Below are positions 17,767 through 26,230 of a stretch of 64,000 nucleotides of DNA, one piece after another. The notes beneath the pieces were generated by a model. That model had not been told where the DNA came from. It did no database searches and saw nothing but the letters and a program-made list of their open reading frames with translations. Source of the stretch: Desulfosporosinus youngiae DSM 17734 (GTDB lineage: Bacteria > Bacillota > Desulfitobacteriia > Desulfitobacteriales > Desulfitobacteriaceae); NCBI RefSeq assembly GCF_000244895.1, contig NZ_CM001441.1, positions 620,001 through 684,000 on the forward strand. The letters are read 5' to 3'. Made by a program: the position numbers and the translations under genes. Position 1 is the stretch's first letter. The number at the start of each line of letters is the position of its first letter.

Positions 17767-19259
17767 AGATTCTATTATTAGAGCATCCACGAAAGGTTTG
17801 TCAGGAGCGATGTAATGATATCGCCAACACTCCCCTGGCCTCTTGTCTTCATTCAGGATATGCCGCCGGTATGCTCAGAAGTGAAGGGCATAACGTTGAA
17901 ATTATTGAAGGTTTCCTGGATGGGCTGGATTACCAAGCAATAGAACGCAGGGTGAAAGCTCAGAAACCGGACATCCTGGGAGTTCATATGGTCTACCATT
18001 GGCAGACGGACACGGCCTTGTACGATTTTCTGCACATGGTTAAAGTTGAGCAACTATCCTCCTATATTACGGCTTACGGATATTATCCGACCACCGACTT
18101 TGCAGAGATCTTAAAGCAGTGTCAGGATATTGATTCAGTGATCCTGGGCGAACCGGAGCTCACCTTTGCTAAGGTTGCCAACGCTGTAACGAACCAAGCC
18201 AGCCTTGAAAATCTTCCCGGTCTCGCCCGGAGGGATAAGTGGGGAGAGATCGTTTTCCAACGCAGCGAACTGGTGGCTGATCTGGACGCGCTTCCGTTTC
18301 CTGTGCGAACGGAAGCATTGTTCCGATTGCCCGAGGTAAACCTGCAGGGGAGTAGGGGATGCTATGGAGGATGTACTTTTTGCTACATTAATCCGTTTTA
18401 CGGTCAAGGGTCTAAATGGCGTGGGCGAAGTCCGGAAAATATCATCGCGGAGATCGATGACTTAATGGCTAAACATAGAATAAAGGATTTCTATTTTACT
18501 GATCCGAACTTTTTCGGTCCGGGTGAAAGAGGTCAGCAACGAGCCATGCGCTTGGCTGCTCTTCTTAAATCCAGGAACCTTAGGTTTGGCATCGAGGCCC
18601 GGGTTAACGATATTCATGACGAAACCATAAGTGCGCTTGTTGCAGCAGGGCTGCGCCATATTCTCATAGGGCTGGAGAGCGGCAGTGACCGTTCCTTGAA
18701 GCGGATCAATAAGATGACGACGGTTGCTCAGAATGAGAGGGCTATCCGGACCCTTCGGCAATACGGGATCGAACCTAATGTTGGGTTTATTATGTTTGAG
18801 CCGGACTCATCGTTAGAGGATATTCGGGTCAATTTTGAATTTCTGAAGCGCAATGACTTGCTGAAGAATCTGGCGATTACTGCTAACCTGCTCTATCATC
18901 ACCTGATTGTTTTAAAGGGAACGAAAGCTCACCGGGATCTCCAGGAGGCTGGGCGTCTGAAGGTTCAAGGCTCGGCTTATGAAAGCACCGTCGCTTTGAC
19001 GGATCCTAAAGTTGAGGTTTTAGCCCTGATCATGAGGAGAATTACGAACTTCCTTTTCGACCGGATGAATGGGATATGGGGTGGGAAGGTTCCGGAACCT
19101 GAAAATGCTCAGGAACGATATGCAACGATCAATGGTTTGTTGGTCAACCTATTTGAGAGTACTTTAGAGATGTTGGAAGTTGGGGGAAGGTTTACGGAAG
19201 AACAAATAGAGACTTTGCTTAAAAGCAATGAAAAAGAGATAGACAGTATTTTGTTATAA
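17763..19259 (+). CDS. bzaE: B12-binding radical SAM protein, BzaE-type
   Basis: A 498-residue class B radical SAM protein with an N-terminal cobalamin-binding domain (LGVHMVYHWQTD, VILGEPELTF) and radical SAM motif CYGGCTFC after LQGSRG. In operons with bzaABCDE the last enzyme is proposed to convert the methoxy-methyl intermediate to 5,6-dimethylbenzimidazole, so this genome is predicted to be able to make DMB. ATG 17763 follows AGGAGGTG and overlaps the bzaD stop by four bases. No cobT lies in this operon, unlike the Eubacterium limosum arrangement. Confidence 0.8.
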   Translation: MKILLLEHPRKVCQERCNDIANTPLASCLHSGYAAGMLRSEGHNVEIIEGFLDGLDYQAIERRVKAQKPDILGVHMVYHWQTDTALYDFLHMVKVEQLSSYITAYGYYPTTDFAEILKQCQDIDSVILGEPELTFAKVANAVTNQASLENLPGLARRDKWGEIVFQRSELVADLDALPFPVRTEALFRLPEVNLQGSRGCYGGCTFCYINPFYGQGSKWRGRSPENIIAEIDDLMAKHRIKDFYFTDPNFFGPGERGQQRAMRLAALLKSRNLRFGIEARVNDIHDETISALVAAGLRHILIGLESGSDRSLKRINKMTTVAQNERAIRTLRQYGIEPNVGFIMFEPDSSLEDIRVNFEFLKRNDLLKNLAITANLLYHHLIVLKGTKAHRDLQEAGRLKVQGSAYESTVALTDPKVEVLALIMRRITNFLFDRMNGIWGGKVPEPENAQERYATINGLLVNLFESTLEMLEVGGRFTEEQIETLLKSNEKEIDSILL

Positions 19260-19347
19260 GAATATAGCCCGCCTCGCAGTGAACTCCTGATAGCTTGTTT
19301 ATAGTCGAACGTTTTTATAATAATATTTATTAATGTTCGATTTTCTA

Positions 19348-19376
19348 TTGACCTGGAAAGCACCTTCTTGTAAAAT
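19348..19376 (+). promoter_or_regulatory. Sigma-A type promoter of the purine operon leader
   Basis: TTGACC at 19348-19353 and TAAAAT at 19371-19376 with a 17-base spacer, about 26 bases before the guanine aptamer. Confidence 0.7.
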
Positions 19377-19401
19377 AAGCTATCGGATAAATTCATAAGG
19401 A

Positions 19402-19470
19402 GTTCATATAACTGCGGAGATATGGTCCGCGAGTTTCTACCAGACTGCCGTAAATGGTCTGACTATGAGC
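19402..19470 (+). promoter_or_regulatory. Guanine-class purine riboswitch aptamer
   Basis: The full purine aptamer is visible: P1 GTTCATA / TATGAGC; P2 GCGGA / TCCGC around GATATGG; the joining AGTTTCTACC; and P3 AGAC / GTCT with loop TGCCGTAAATG. The 3' junction is GACTATG, so the specificity base is C, which indicates guanine rather than adenine. It controls purE-purD and lies only five bases before the PRPP aptamer. Confidence 0.93.
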
Positions 19471-19475
19471 GAAAG

Positions 19476-19755
19476 TGTACCTAGGGCAACTAAGGCGAAT
19501 CGCCGCCGGTCCCTTCTCTCGCCGTCCTTGGCTGACAGGGACACCCGGCCGTCTATGGCCGTTGGCAGAAGACCGGTGCCGGCTAAGTTTCTTGGCACTT
19601 GTGCTTAGAAAGTATAAATTTGCGTTATACTTTCTAAGCACAAGTACAGTTAAGGCGGCCGCCTACGGCTTGGCTCCGGCCAAGTTTTCTTTGTCCGAGT
19701 GGTACAGGTTTGATTGCGAGATCAAATTACACCGAAGGGATAAAAGCCCAGGCGG
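19476..19755 (+). promoter_or_regulatory. PRPP riboswitch (ykkC subtype) with an unusually long insertion
   Basis: Conserved ykkC-family blocks are TGTACCTAGGGCAACTAAGG at 19476 and GTCCGAGTGGTACAGG ending near 19708, closing P1 as TGTACC (19476-19481) with GGTACA (19701-19706). They are followed by ACACCGAAGGGATAAAAGCC and CAGGCGGGTAGG. This subtype in front of purine genes senses PRPP. Normally the P1 halves are about 60-100 bases apart; here they are 220 apart and enclose extra hairpins and a perfect 21-bp inverted repeat. The tandem with the guanine aptamer would permit transcription only when PRPP is high and guanine low (known for other Firmicutes). Confidence 0.8.
19597..19645. repeat. 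Perfect 21-bp inverted repeat inside the PRPP aptamer (repeat copy A)
   Basis: Arms 19597-19617 and 19625-19645 are exact complements (ACTTGTGCTTAGAAAG then TATAA) around a seven-base loop ATTTGCG. The inner part AGAAAGTATAAA and, 40 bases later, GCCAAGTTTTCTTT recur in copy C near 30.4 kb, marking this as a member of a dispersed repeat family probably inserted into the riboswitch. Confidence 0.7.
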
Positions 19756-19812
19756 GTAGGTTTCACTCTGTTTTTTAAGGGGAGTGAATTCTGCCCAGGC
19801 CTGGGTTTTCTT
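19742..19812 (+). terminator. Expression-platform hairpin of the tandem purine riboswitch
   Basis: AAAAGCCCAGGC (19742-19753) pairs with GCCTGGGTTTT (19799-19809, one bulged G), enclosing an inner stem TTCACTC / GAGTGAA. The 5' arm is the conserved AAAAGCCC end of the PRPP aptamer, so ligand binding would compete with formation of this hairpin. Confidence 0.7.
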
Positions 19813-19846
19813 ATACTGTCGAACGTATAAGCTTGCGTTATATGCT

Positions 19847-19882
19847 GCAAGAAGCTTTAACCCGTGCGAAGACAGTGTCTTC
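19847..19882 (+). repeat. Dispersed repeat copy B
   Basis: This 36-base block (GCAAGAAGCTTTAACCCGTG onward to GTGTCTTC) matches the reverse complement of 30386-30421 at 35 of 36 positions. It lies in the 150-base stretch between the purine attenuator and purE. Confidence 0.75.
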
Positions 19883-19964
19883 ATCTAAGTATAGGTGAAA
19901 CTAAAGAGGCCGCCTGCGCCTGCAGCTTTCCCGCTGAGTTAATATGAAAGAGAGGCGAATATTT

Positions 19965-20474
19965 TTGAGCCAAATTGGAGTTATTATGGGTAGTGATTCG
20001 GATTTAAAGGTTATGGAGGACGCAATCAAGATCCTTCGTCAATTTGACCTTGATTACGACGTGAAAATTTCTTCCGCTCATAGAGCATTGGAACGAACTG
20101 TAGACTGGGTAAAGGGATTTGAGGCCCAAGGTGGTAAGCTCATTATTGCTGCAGCAGGGTTGGCGGCCCACTTGCCAGGTGTAGTGGCAGGTGCTACAAC
20201 GTTACCAGTAATTGGCGTACCGATGCATAGTGGGGCTTTAGAAGGGGTTGACGCTCTTTACTCCATCGTGCAAATGCCCCCGGGAATCCCAGTAGCGACC
20301 GTAGGCATTGGAGCGGCCCGTAATGCAGCTTTGCTTGCGGTCCAGATTCTGGCCATTCAGGATCAAGCTTTAAGTGATAAGGTTAAAAACTATCGTGCCC
20401 AAATGCTGAAAGATCTCGAAGCCAAGGATGAAGCATTGCAAGTAAGAATAAGAGAAGAGGGGACCCGGACATGA
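19965..20474 (+). CDS. purE: Phosphoribosylaminoimidazole carboxylase/N5-CAIR mutase PurE
   Basis: The purine-pathway PurE, 169 residues. The catalytic motif SAHRALER is intact, with GSDSD, AAHLPG and the YSIVQMPPGIPVATVGIG block. It forms CAIR from AIR, directly with CO2 or from N5-CAIR. No purK is present in this operon, so direct CO2 use (class II-like behaviour) is possible. I prefer TTG 19965 (M-S-Q-I-G start, AGAGG nine bases upstream) over ATG 19944, which lacks a ribosome site; the paralog at 14.3 kb starts at the equivalent place. It overlaps purB by four bases. Confidence 0.93.
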   Translation: MSQIGVIMGSDSDLKVMEDAIKILRQFDLDYDVKISSAHRALERTVDWVKGFEAQGGKLIIAAAGLAAHLPGVVAGATTLPVIGVPMHSGALEGVDALYSIVQMPPGIPVATVGIGAARNAALLAVQILAIQDQALSDKVKNYRAQMLKDLEAKDEALQVRIREEGTRT

Positions 20475-21766
20475 TTGAACGCTATACCCTTCCCGAAATG
20501 GGAGGAATTTGGACCGATGAACATCGCCTTGCCTTATGGCTGAAAATTGAAATTGCGGCTTGCGAGGGATGGGCCAAGCTCGGAAAGATTCCGAATGAGG
20601 CTGTTGATGTCATTCGGAAGAAGGCTTCTTTTTCATGGGAAAGGGTACAAGAGATCGAACAAGTGACTCAACATGATGTATTAGCTTTCTTAACCAATGT
20701 TGCAGAGAATGTGGGAGATGAAGCAAAGCATATTCATCTTGGCCTTACTTCGTCCGATATTCTTGATACAGCCCTATCCCTGCAGTTGGTTGAAGCCTCT
20801 GATATCCTGCTGACTAAATTGGAGGGATTGGCAGCGGTCCTGGGCCGCAGAGCACTTGAACATAAGGATACCCTGATGATGGGGCGAACCCATGGGATTC
20901 ACGCTGAACCAATCACCTTAGGGCTCAAGTTTGCTTTGTGGTTCGATGAAATCAGACGCCAGAAGAAGCGCTTAGACTTCGCTCGTGAGGAGATAAGGGT
21001 TGGAAAAATTTCCGGTGCAGTGGGGACCTTTGCCAATGTAGACCCCCAAGTTGAAGCCCATGTTTGCCAAGTGCTTGACTTACAGCCGGCTCTGATTTCA
21101 ACTCAGATACTTCAACGAGACCGCCATGCCTTCTTTATGACGACTCTGGCGGGGATTGCCAGTTCGCTGGATAAAATGGCAACTGAGCTTCGCAACTTAC
21201 AGCGAACGGATGTGCATGAGGTGGAAGAGGCCTTTGCTAAGGGTCAGAAGGGATCTTCAGCAATGCCGCATAAGAAGAACCCTATTACACCGGAACGTAT
21301 TTGTGGAATGGCCCGGGTGATTCGAGCGAATGCTCAAGTAGCACTGGAAAATGTTGTTTTATGGCACGAGCGGGATATCTCACATTCTTCTGCGGAACGA
21401 ATGATCTTGCCGGATAGTACCATAGCTTTAGATTACATACTACATAAGATGATTCAGCTCATAGACCGTCTGGAAGTGTTCCCGGAGCAAATGAAGCTGA
21501 ACATCGACAAGGGATTCGGTTTGATTTTTTCTCAGCGCGTTATGCTGGCTCTTGTCGATAAAGGTGTCAGCCGAGAAACTGCTTATGCCTTAGTGCAGCG
21601 CAATGCCATGGAGGCTTGGAATACAAAAGAGCAATTTCAGAACCTGATAACCAGAGATTCCAGTATTCGAGACCATTTAGATGAAAAAGAAATCAGTGAT
21701 CTCTTTGATTATGCTTATCATACGAAGCACGTAGAAGATATTTTTAAGCGTTTAGGACTAGTCTGA
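20471..21766 (+). CDS. purB: Adenylosuccinate lyase
   Basis: A 431-residue fumarase/aspartase-superfamily lyase acting twice in purine synthesis (SAICAR to AICAR, adenylosuccinate to AMP). The signature loop GSSAMPHKKNPITPE is exact, with TSSDILDTA and GRTHGIHAEP supplying catalytic and substrate-binding residues. Translationally coupled to purE by ATGA overlap. It is followed by an unusual 480-base untranslated stretch before purC. Confidence 0.97.
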   Translation: MIERYTLPEMGGIWTDEHRLALWLKIEIAACEGWAKLGKIPNEAVDVIRKKASFSWERVQEIEQVTQHDVLAFLTNVAENVGDEAKHIHLGLTSSDILDTALSLQLVEASDILLTKLEGLAAVLGRRALEHKDTLMMGRTHGIHAEPITLGLKFALWFDEIRRQKKRLDFAREEIRVGKISGAVGTFANVDPQVEAHVCQVLDLQPALISTQILQRDRHAFFMTTLAGIASSLDKMATELRNLQRTDVHEVEEAFAKGQKGSSAMPHKKNPITPERICGMARVIRANAQVALENVVLWHERDISHSSAERMILPDSTIALDYILHKMIQLIDRLEVFPEQMKLNIDKGFGLIFSQRVMLALVDKGVSRETAYALVQRNAMEAWNTKEQFQNLITRDSSIRDHLDEKEISDLFDYAYHTKHVEDIFKRLGLV

Positions 21767-21801
21767 AAAACACCTCGAAAACATTCAAAGAATCTGTAGA
21801 C

Positions 21802-22182
21802 CTGCCCGACCCAAACGCACTCCTGTTTTCATCATCTGCTGGTGCTGCGACAGCGGCATGGCAGGCTACCCTGAAAAATTAAAGACCCTAAAGACATGCA
21901 GAAGAATCCCCAGACCCGTAAGCAGGGCAGCTTCGTCCACAGAAGCGAACCCATTGCATGGAGAGGCGATAAAAGCCCACAAGCCGGTGCGGGGAGACGG
22001 AGCCACGGGTTCACATCAGGTATTACCCTGAGGTTTGGCGGAGTCCCGCACCGGCGAGTGGGCGAGCCTCGGAATGCTGCGGTGAACGGATGTGGACGAA
22101 GCTGCCCGACCCGGAAGCACTCACATTTTCATCCTTTGATGGTGCCGTGGCAGCAGCATGGAGGGCTACTCTAAAAATCAAT
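21802..22182. other. Complex repeat/structured element between purB and purC
   Basis: The 480-base gap 21767-22246 has no credible gene. It holds two direct copies of a 79-base block (21802-21880 and 22102-22180) exactly 300 bases apart and about 75 percent identical without gaps, beginning CTGCCCGACCC. Between them is a long nested hairpin: GGGCAGCTTCGTCCACA (21925-21941) with its exact complement (22091-22107), and inside it GCCCAC..GCCGGTGCGGG (21975-21993) with CCCGCACCGGC..GTGGGC (22045-22063). It may be an intergenic mobile repeat or a structured RNA; no known Rfam class is recognised. Confidence 0.65.
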
Positions 22183-22246
22183 TAAAGGCAGAAATGAGTT
22201 TTGTGATAGTAATGAATTTAGACTGAATTGAAAGGGGAAAAAACTG

Positions 22247-22966
22247 ATGGAAAAATTAGAGTTACGCTATGAGGGAAAAGCTAAGAGAGTATATGACACT
22301 GATCAAAAAGAGTATTTCTGGGTAGCTTATAAAGATGATGCTACCGCCTTTAATGGCGAGAAAAAGGGACAAATTGTGGATAAGGGACAGGTCAATAACC
22401 AGCTGTCGGCACTTTTCTTTGAGGAACTGGAAAAAACGGGTATCCCGACTCACTTTGTCCGACTGTTAAGTGATCGGGATATGCTTGTGCACCGTCTGGA
22501 CATGATTCCCCTTGAAGTGGTTGTGCGCAACATTGTAGCTGGAAGTCTGTCCAAACGACTGGGAGTGGAAGAAGGCTTTGTGCTCCCCCGGCCGGTAGTG
22601 GAATTGTATTACAAAGACGATGCCCTGGGCGACCCGTTGGTTAATGAATCTCATGTTGAGGCAATGGGCTGGGCGAATATGGATGCTGTCCGTGAAATAC
22701 AAGCCTTAGGCTTAAAAGTTAATTCAGTATTACAAACCATCTTGGTAAAGGCTGGTATTGAGTTAATTGACTTCAAATTAGAGTTTGGAATACTTGACGG
22801 AAAGGTTTATTTAGGAGATGAAATTTCTCCGGATACTTGCCGCTATTGGGATATTGAAACTCGCGAAAAGCTGGACAAAGATCGCTTTCGCCGGGATCTA
22901 GGCGGGGTTGAAGAAGCTTATCAAGAAGTCTATCGCAGAGTAAAGGCAGTCTTATCCCAGGCCTAA
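22247..22966 (+). CDS. purC: SAICAR synthase
   Basis: A 239-residue ATP-dependent ligase joining aspartate to CAIR. Family landmarks are [12 protein letters not shown] at the N-terminus, [28 protein letters not shown] and [16 protein letters not shown] preceded by AAAGGGGA. Purine operon gene; the long structured gap upstream may influence its dosage relative to purEB. Confidence 0.97.
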   Translation: MEKLELRYEGKAKRVYDTDQKEYFWVAYKDDATAFNGEKKGQIVDKGQVNNQLSALFFEELEKTGIPTHFVRLLSDRDMLVHRLDMIPLEVVVRNIVAGSLSKRLGVEEGFVLPRPVVELYYKDDALGDPLVNESHVEAMGWANMDAVREIQALGLKVNSVLQTILVKAGIELIDFKLEFGILDGKVYLGDEISPDTCRYWDIETREKLDKDRFRRDLGGVEEAYQEVYRRVKAVLSQA

Positions 22967-23103
22967 GCAAGTGATTTCAGTCACCATAGAAAATAGTTTA
23001 TTCACTCAGCTTAAACATTGCGGTGAAGTACCGTTACTTGCCTGAACGCACGCGAATGTACATTGCCGCAAGCTCGGAACTAAGGGAGAAAGAGGGACCG
23101 AAT

Positions 23104-24522
23104 ATGTTCGAATACGGAGATGACAAACCAAAAGAGGAATGCGGCGTCTTTGGAATTTATGCTCCCGATCAGGAGGTCGCCCGTCTAACTTACTACGGAC
23201 TTTACGCTTTACAGCACCGTGGGCAGGAAAGTGCCGGGATCGCGGCATCGGATGGTCGAAGCATTACCTTGCATAAAGGAATGGGATTAGTATCAGAAGT
23301 ATTTTCAGATAGTATTATGCAAGGGTTGAAGGGGAAAATGGCCATTGGGCATGTTCGTTATTCTACAACCGGATCAAGCCTGCTCGCAAATGCCCAGCCT
23401 TTGGTGGTACACTATCAAACAGGCATGATGGCCTTAGCTCATAATGGAAACTTGACAAATGCTGCTGACCTTCGAGAGGAATTGGGGAAAAAAGGAGCTG
23501 TCTTTCAAACAACGGTTGATACCGAAGCAATTATTAACCTGATTTCCCGGTATCGCCGGGATTCCTTCGAAGATGCTTTGGTTAAAACTATGATGGATCT
23601 TCGTGGTGCGTATGCCTTGGTTATCTTGGCGGAGGATAAGCTTTTTGGAATAAGGGATCCCCATGGTGTCCGTCCCTTATGTATTGGCAAGATAGGTCGT
23701 TATTATTGTCTGGCTTCAGAAAGTTGTGCTTTGGATACTATCGGAGCAGAGTTCGTAAGAGATGTGGAACCGGGCGAAATTGTGGTCATCGATGAAGAAG
23801 GACTGCATTCCCGACGGGGATTAAGCAAAACTAAGCGTGCCGCCTGTGCCTTTGAATATATCTATTTTGCGCGCCCGGATAGTACCATGGATCAGCTGAA
23901 TATAGCTGAGAGCCGGCGCAAGATGGGGGTTGAACTGGCCCATGAATGTCCGATTGATGCCGATCTTGTAATTGCAGTCCCTGACTCCGGGACTGCTTCG
24001 GCCTTAGGATATGCGACTACCTTGGGAATACCCTTTGGAGAAGGGCTTATTAAAAATCGTTATGTTGGAAGAACCTTTATTCAACCCACTCAAGCCATGA
24101 GAGAAGTCGCGGTTCGTCTTAAGCTCAATGCCAATGCCAGTGTTCTGAAAGGTAAACGGGTCGTGATGATTGATGATTCGATCGTTCGAGGAACGACGAG
24201 TTCCAAGCTGGTTGATATGGTCAAGAAAGCAGGCGCCAAGGAAGTACATTTCTTAATTAGTTCTCCTCCCGTCGCCTATCCATGTTTCTATGGAATTGAT
24301 ACCGCTGAACGGGAGAAACTTATTGCTAATCAATTGGATGCCGAGGGAATTCGGGAGTATGTGGGGGCAGACTCATTGCACTATATCTCTGAAGAGGGAT
24401 TGCTTCGGGCACTGGGTACCGAAGAGGTTTGCCTGGCTTGCTTTAATGGGGCTTACCCTATCTCAGTTTCAGACTTAAACCGGGGTAAGAATAATTTTGA
24501 ATCTCATAATTCTTGCGGATAG
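23104..24522 (+). CDS. purF: Amidophosphoribosyltransferase
   Basis: First committed purine enzyme, converting PRPP and glutamine to phosphoribosylamine; 472 residues. With ATG 23104 (AGAGGGA upstream) the short propeptide MFEYGDDKPKEE precedes the catalytic Cys in CGVFGIY, as in the Bacillus type that is processed. C-terminal PRPP loop VVMIDDSIVRGTTS is present. Cysteines in CAFEYIYF, YPCFYGID and EVCLACF match the four ligands of the 4Fe-4S cluster in the Bacillus-type enzyme, which makes it oxygen sensitive. The longer frame from 23023 lacks support. Confidence 0.96.
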   Translation: MFEYGDDKPKEECGVFGIYAPDQEVARLTYYGLYALQHRGQESAGIAASDGRSITLHKGMGLVSEVFSDSIMQGLKGKMAIGHVRYSTTGSSLLANAQPLVVHYQTGMMALAHNGNLTNAADLREELGKKGAVFQTTVDTEAIINLISRYRRDSFEDALVKTMMDLRGAYALVILAEDKLFGIRDPHGVRPLCIGKIGRYYCLASESCALDTIGAEFVRDVEPGEIVVIDEEGLHSRRGLSKTKRAACAFEYIYFARPDSTMDQLNIAESRRKMGVELAHECPIDADLVIAVPDSGTASALGYATTLGIPFGEGLIKNRYVGRTFIQPTQAMREVAVRLKLNANASVLKGKRVVMIDDSIVRGTTSSKLVDMVKKAGAKEVHFLISSPPVAYPCFYGIDTAEREKLIANQLDAEGIREYVGADSLHYISEEGLLRALGTEEVCLACFNGAYPISVSDLNRGKNNFESHNSCG

Positions 24523-24607
24523 GTTTTGGGGCAGTTATTTATTGAGAAGGTAGAGCGGATTTTCAAGAATAATCCGGATGGATAGAACTGTGAGGAGGAA
24601 AACAACG

Positions 24608-25654
24608 TTGGGATACTCATACCGGGATGCGGGTGTTGACATTCAAGCAGGGAATGAAGTGGTGGAACGTATCAAGCCGGCTGTAGCTCGGACTCTTCGG
24701 CCAGAGGTGCTCGGCGGACTTGGAGGGTTTGGCGGACTATTTAAATTGGATTTGAGCAAATATCCAAACCCTGTTCTTGTTTCCGGAACAGATGGGGTTG
24801 GAACTAAGCTGCGCCTGGCTTTTCAAATGAATCGTCACGATAGCATCGGACAGGATGCCGTAGCTATGTGTGTCAATGATATCTTAGTACAAGGGGCGGA
24901 ACCTTTGTATTTTCTCGATTACCTGGCGGTTGGCAAGGTAGAGCCAAAACGGCTGGCGGAGGTCGTAGGTGGGGTTGCCAGAGGGTGTGAAATGGCAGGC
25001 TGTGCTCTCATCGGAGGCGAGACAGCAGAGATGCCGGGATTTTATGCAGAAGATGAGTACGATATTGCAGGATTTTCGGTGGGAGTTGTCAATGAAGATC
25101 GGCTGATTGATGGCTCAAAGATTCAAGCTGGAGATATCCTGATTGGCTTGCCCTCATCGGGACTCCATAGTAATGGATATTCCTTAGCCCGCAAAGTCTT
25201 TGAAACCTATTCCTTGGATGAGCAGTTCCCGGAATTAGGTGAACCGCTCGGGGAGGCATTGCTTCGCCCGACGCGCATTTATGTCAAGCCGATCCTGTCG
25301 CTTCTTCCCGGAGGGGAGATTCTCGGGATGGCCCATATCACCGGGGGAGGATTAACCGATAACATCCCCCGGGTATTACCCAAGGGTTTGGGAATACGGA
25401 TTGATACATCCAGCTGGGAACGCCCTCCAATTTTCGCTTTGCTCCAACGTCTGGGAGATGTGGCCTGGTCAGAAATGTATCGAACCTTTAACATGGGAAT
25501 TGGATTTGTCCTTATTGTTCACCCGGAGGATAAGGATTCTGTGTGCCAAAAACTCGATGATTTGGGTGAGCGAAGCTATATTATGGGGAGTGTTGTAACG
25601 GGAGAAGGGGTGGCTTATGAGGACGGCAATTCTGGCATCGGGTCGTGGAAGTAA
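24608..25654 (+). CDS. purM: Phosphoribosylformylglycinamidine cyclo-ligase (AIR synthase)
   Basis: Makes AIR, the shared precursor for purines, thiamin pyrimidine and the benzimidazole of the neighbouring bza operon; 348 residues. Motifs: [52 protein letters not shown]. The start is TTG 24608, nine bases after GAGGAGG; the upstream ATG at 24578 overlaps that site. Its last 38 bases overlap purN. Confidence 0.96.
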   Translation: MGYSYRDAGVDIQAGNEVVERIKPAVARTLRPEVLGGLGGFGGLFKLDLSKYPNPVLVSGTDGVGTKLRLAFQMNRHDSIGQDAVAMCVNDILVQGAEPLYFLDYLAVGKVEPKRLAEVVGGVARGCEMAGCALIGGETAEMPGFYAEDEYDIAGFSVGVVNEDRLIDGSKIQAGDILIGLPSSGLHSNGYSLARKVFETYSLDEQFPELGEPLGEALLRPTRIYVKPILSLLPGGEILGMAHITGGGLTDNIPRVLPKGLGIRIDTSSWERPPIFALLQRLGDVAWSEMYRTFNMGIGFVLIVHPEDKDSVCQKLDDLGERSYIMGSVVTGEGVAYEDGNSGIGSWK

Positions 25655-26219
25655 TCTTCAAGCCTTGATAGAAGCTCAGCGAAGTGCCAAGCTCCCAATT
25701 GAAATCGTGGCTGCAGGATCGGATCAGTTCGGTGCCGGTGCACTCAAGCGGGCGAAGGAGGCAGGAATTCCAACCCGGGTTTTTCATATCAGCGATTATC
25801 CGGATCGCCAGGCCCAGGAGCAAGATATCTTGATTTGGATGAGAGAGAATCAAGTAGAGCTGTTACTCTTAGCAGGGTATATGAGGGTTTTAGGTTCCCA
25901 GTTTATGCGTCAAGCTTGGTTTCCGATTCTCAATATCCATCCCTCACTGCTGCCTGCTTTTCCCGGTCTCCATGCTCAGCGTCAGGCCCTTGAGTATGGG
26001 GTCAAAATAAGTGGATGCACGGTCCATTTTGTTGATGAAGGCTTGGATAGCGGCCCGATTATTTTACAGGAAGCGGTACCTGTTTTAGCGGAGGATACGG
26101 AAGAGGGTTTGTCTCAAAGAATTTTAGCGGTGGAACATCGTCTTTATACAGAGGCCGTACGCCTGGTAGCTTTAGGGAAGGTAAACCGTATTGGGCGTCG
26201 AGTACAGATTTTGCAATAG
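25617..26219 (+). CDS. purN: Phosphoribosylglycinamide formyltransferase
   Basis: A 200-residue folate-dependent GAR transformylase. The N-terminal [12 protein letters not shown] loop and the catalytic signature [16 protein letters not shown] with [13 protein letters not shown] are present. It overlaps the end of purM by 38 bases (translational coupling) and ends with TAG. Confidence 0.96.
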   Translation: MRTAILASGRGSNLQALIEAQRSAKLPIEIVAAGSDQFGAGALKRAKEAGIPTRVFHISDYPDRQAQEQDILIWMRENQVELLLLAGYMRVLGSQFMRQAWFPILNIHPSLLPAFPGLHAQRQALEYGVKISGCTVHFVDEGLDSGPIILQEAVPVLAEDTEEGLSQRILAVEHRLYTEAVRLVALGKVNRIGRRVQILQ

Positions 26220-26230
26220 GAGGAATTAGG

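Noticed and set aside
19738-19757. CCGCCTGGGC on the minus strand, resembling the 3' end of a ZTP (pfl) riboswitch
   Set aside because: The required upstream ZTP core is absent on that strand and no minus-strand gene follows; on the plus strand it is part of the PRPP riboswitch expression platform.
19475-19759. 94-residue frame in the purE leader
   Set aside because: It overlaps the PRPP riboswitch exactly and its residues reflect hairpin sequence, not a protein.
21896-22174. 92-residue plus-strand and 60-residue minus-strand frames in the purB-purC gap
   Set aside because: They run through the long nested hairpin and direct repeats and lack ribosome sites.
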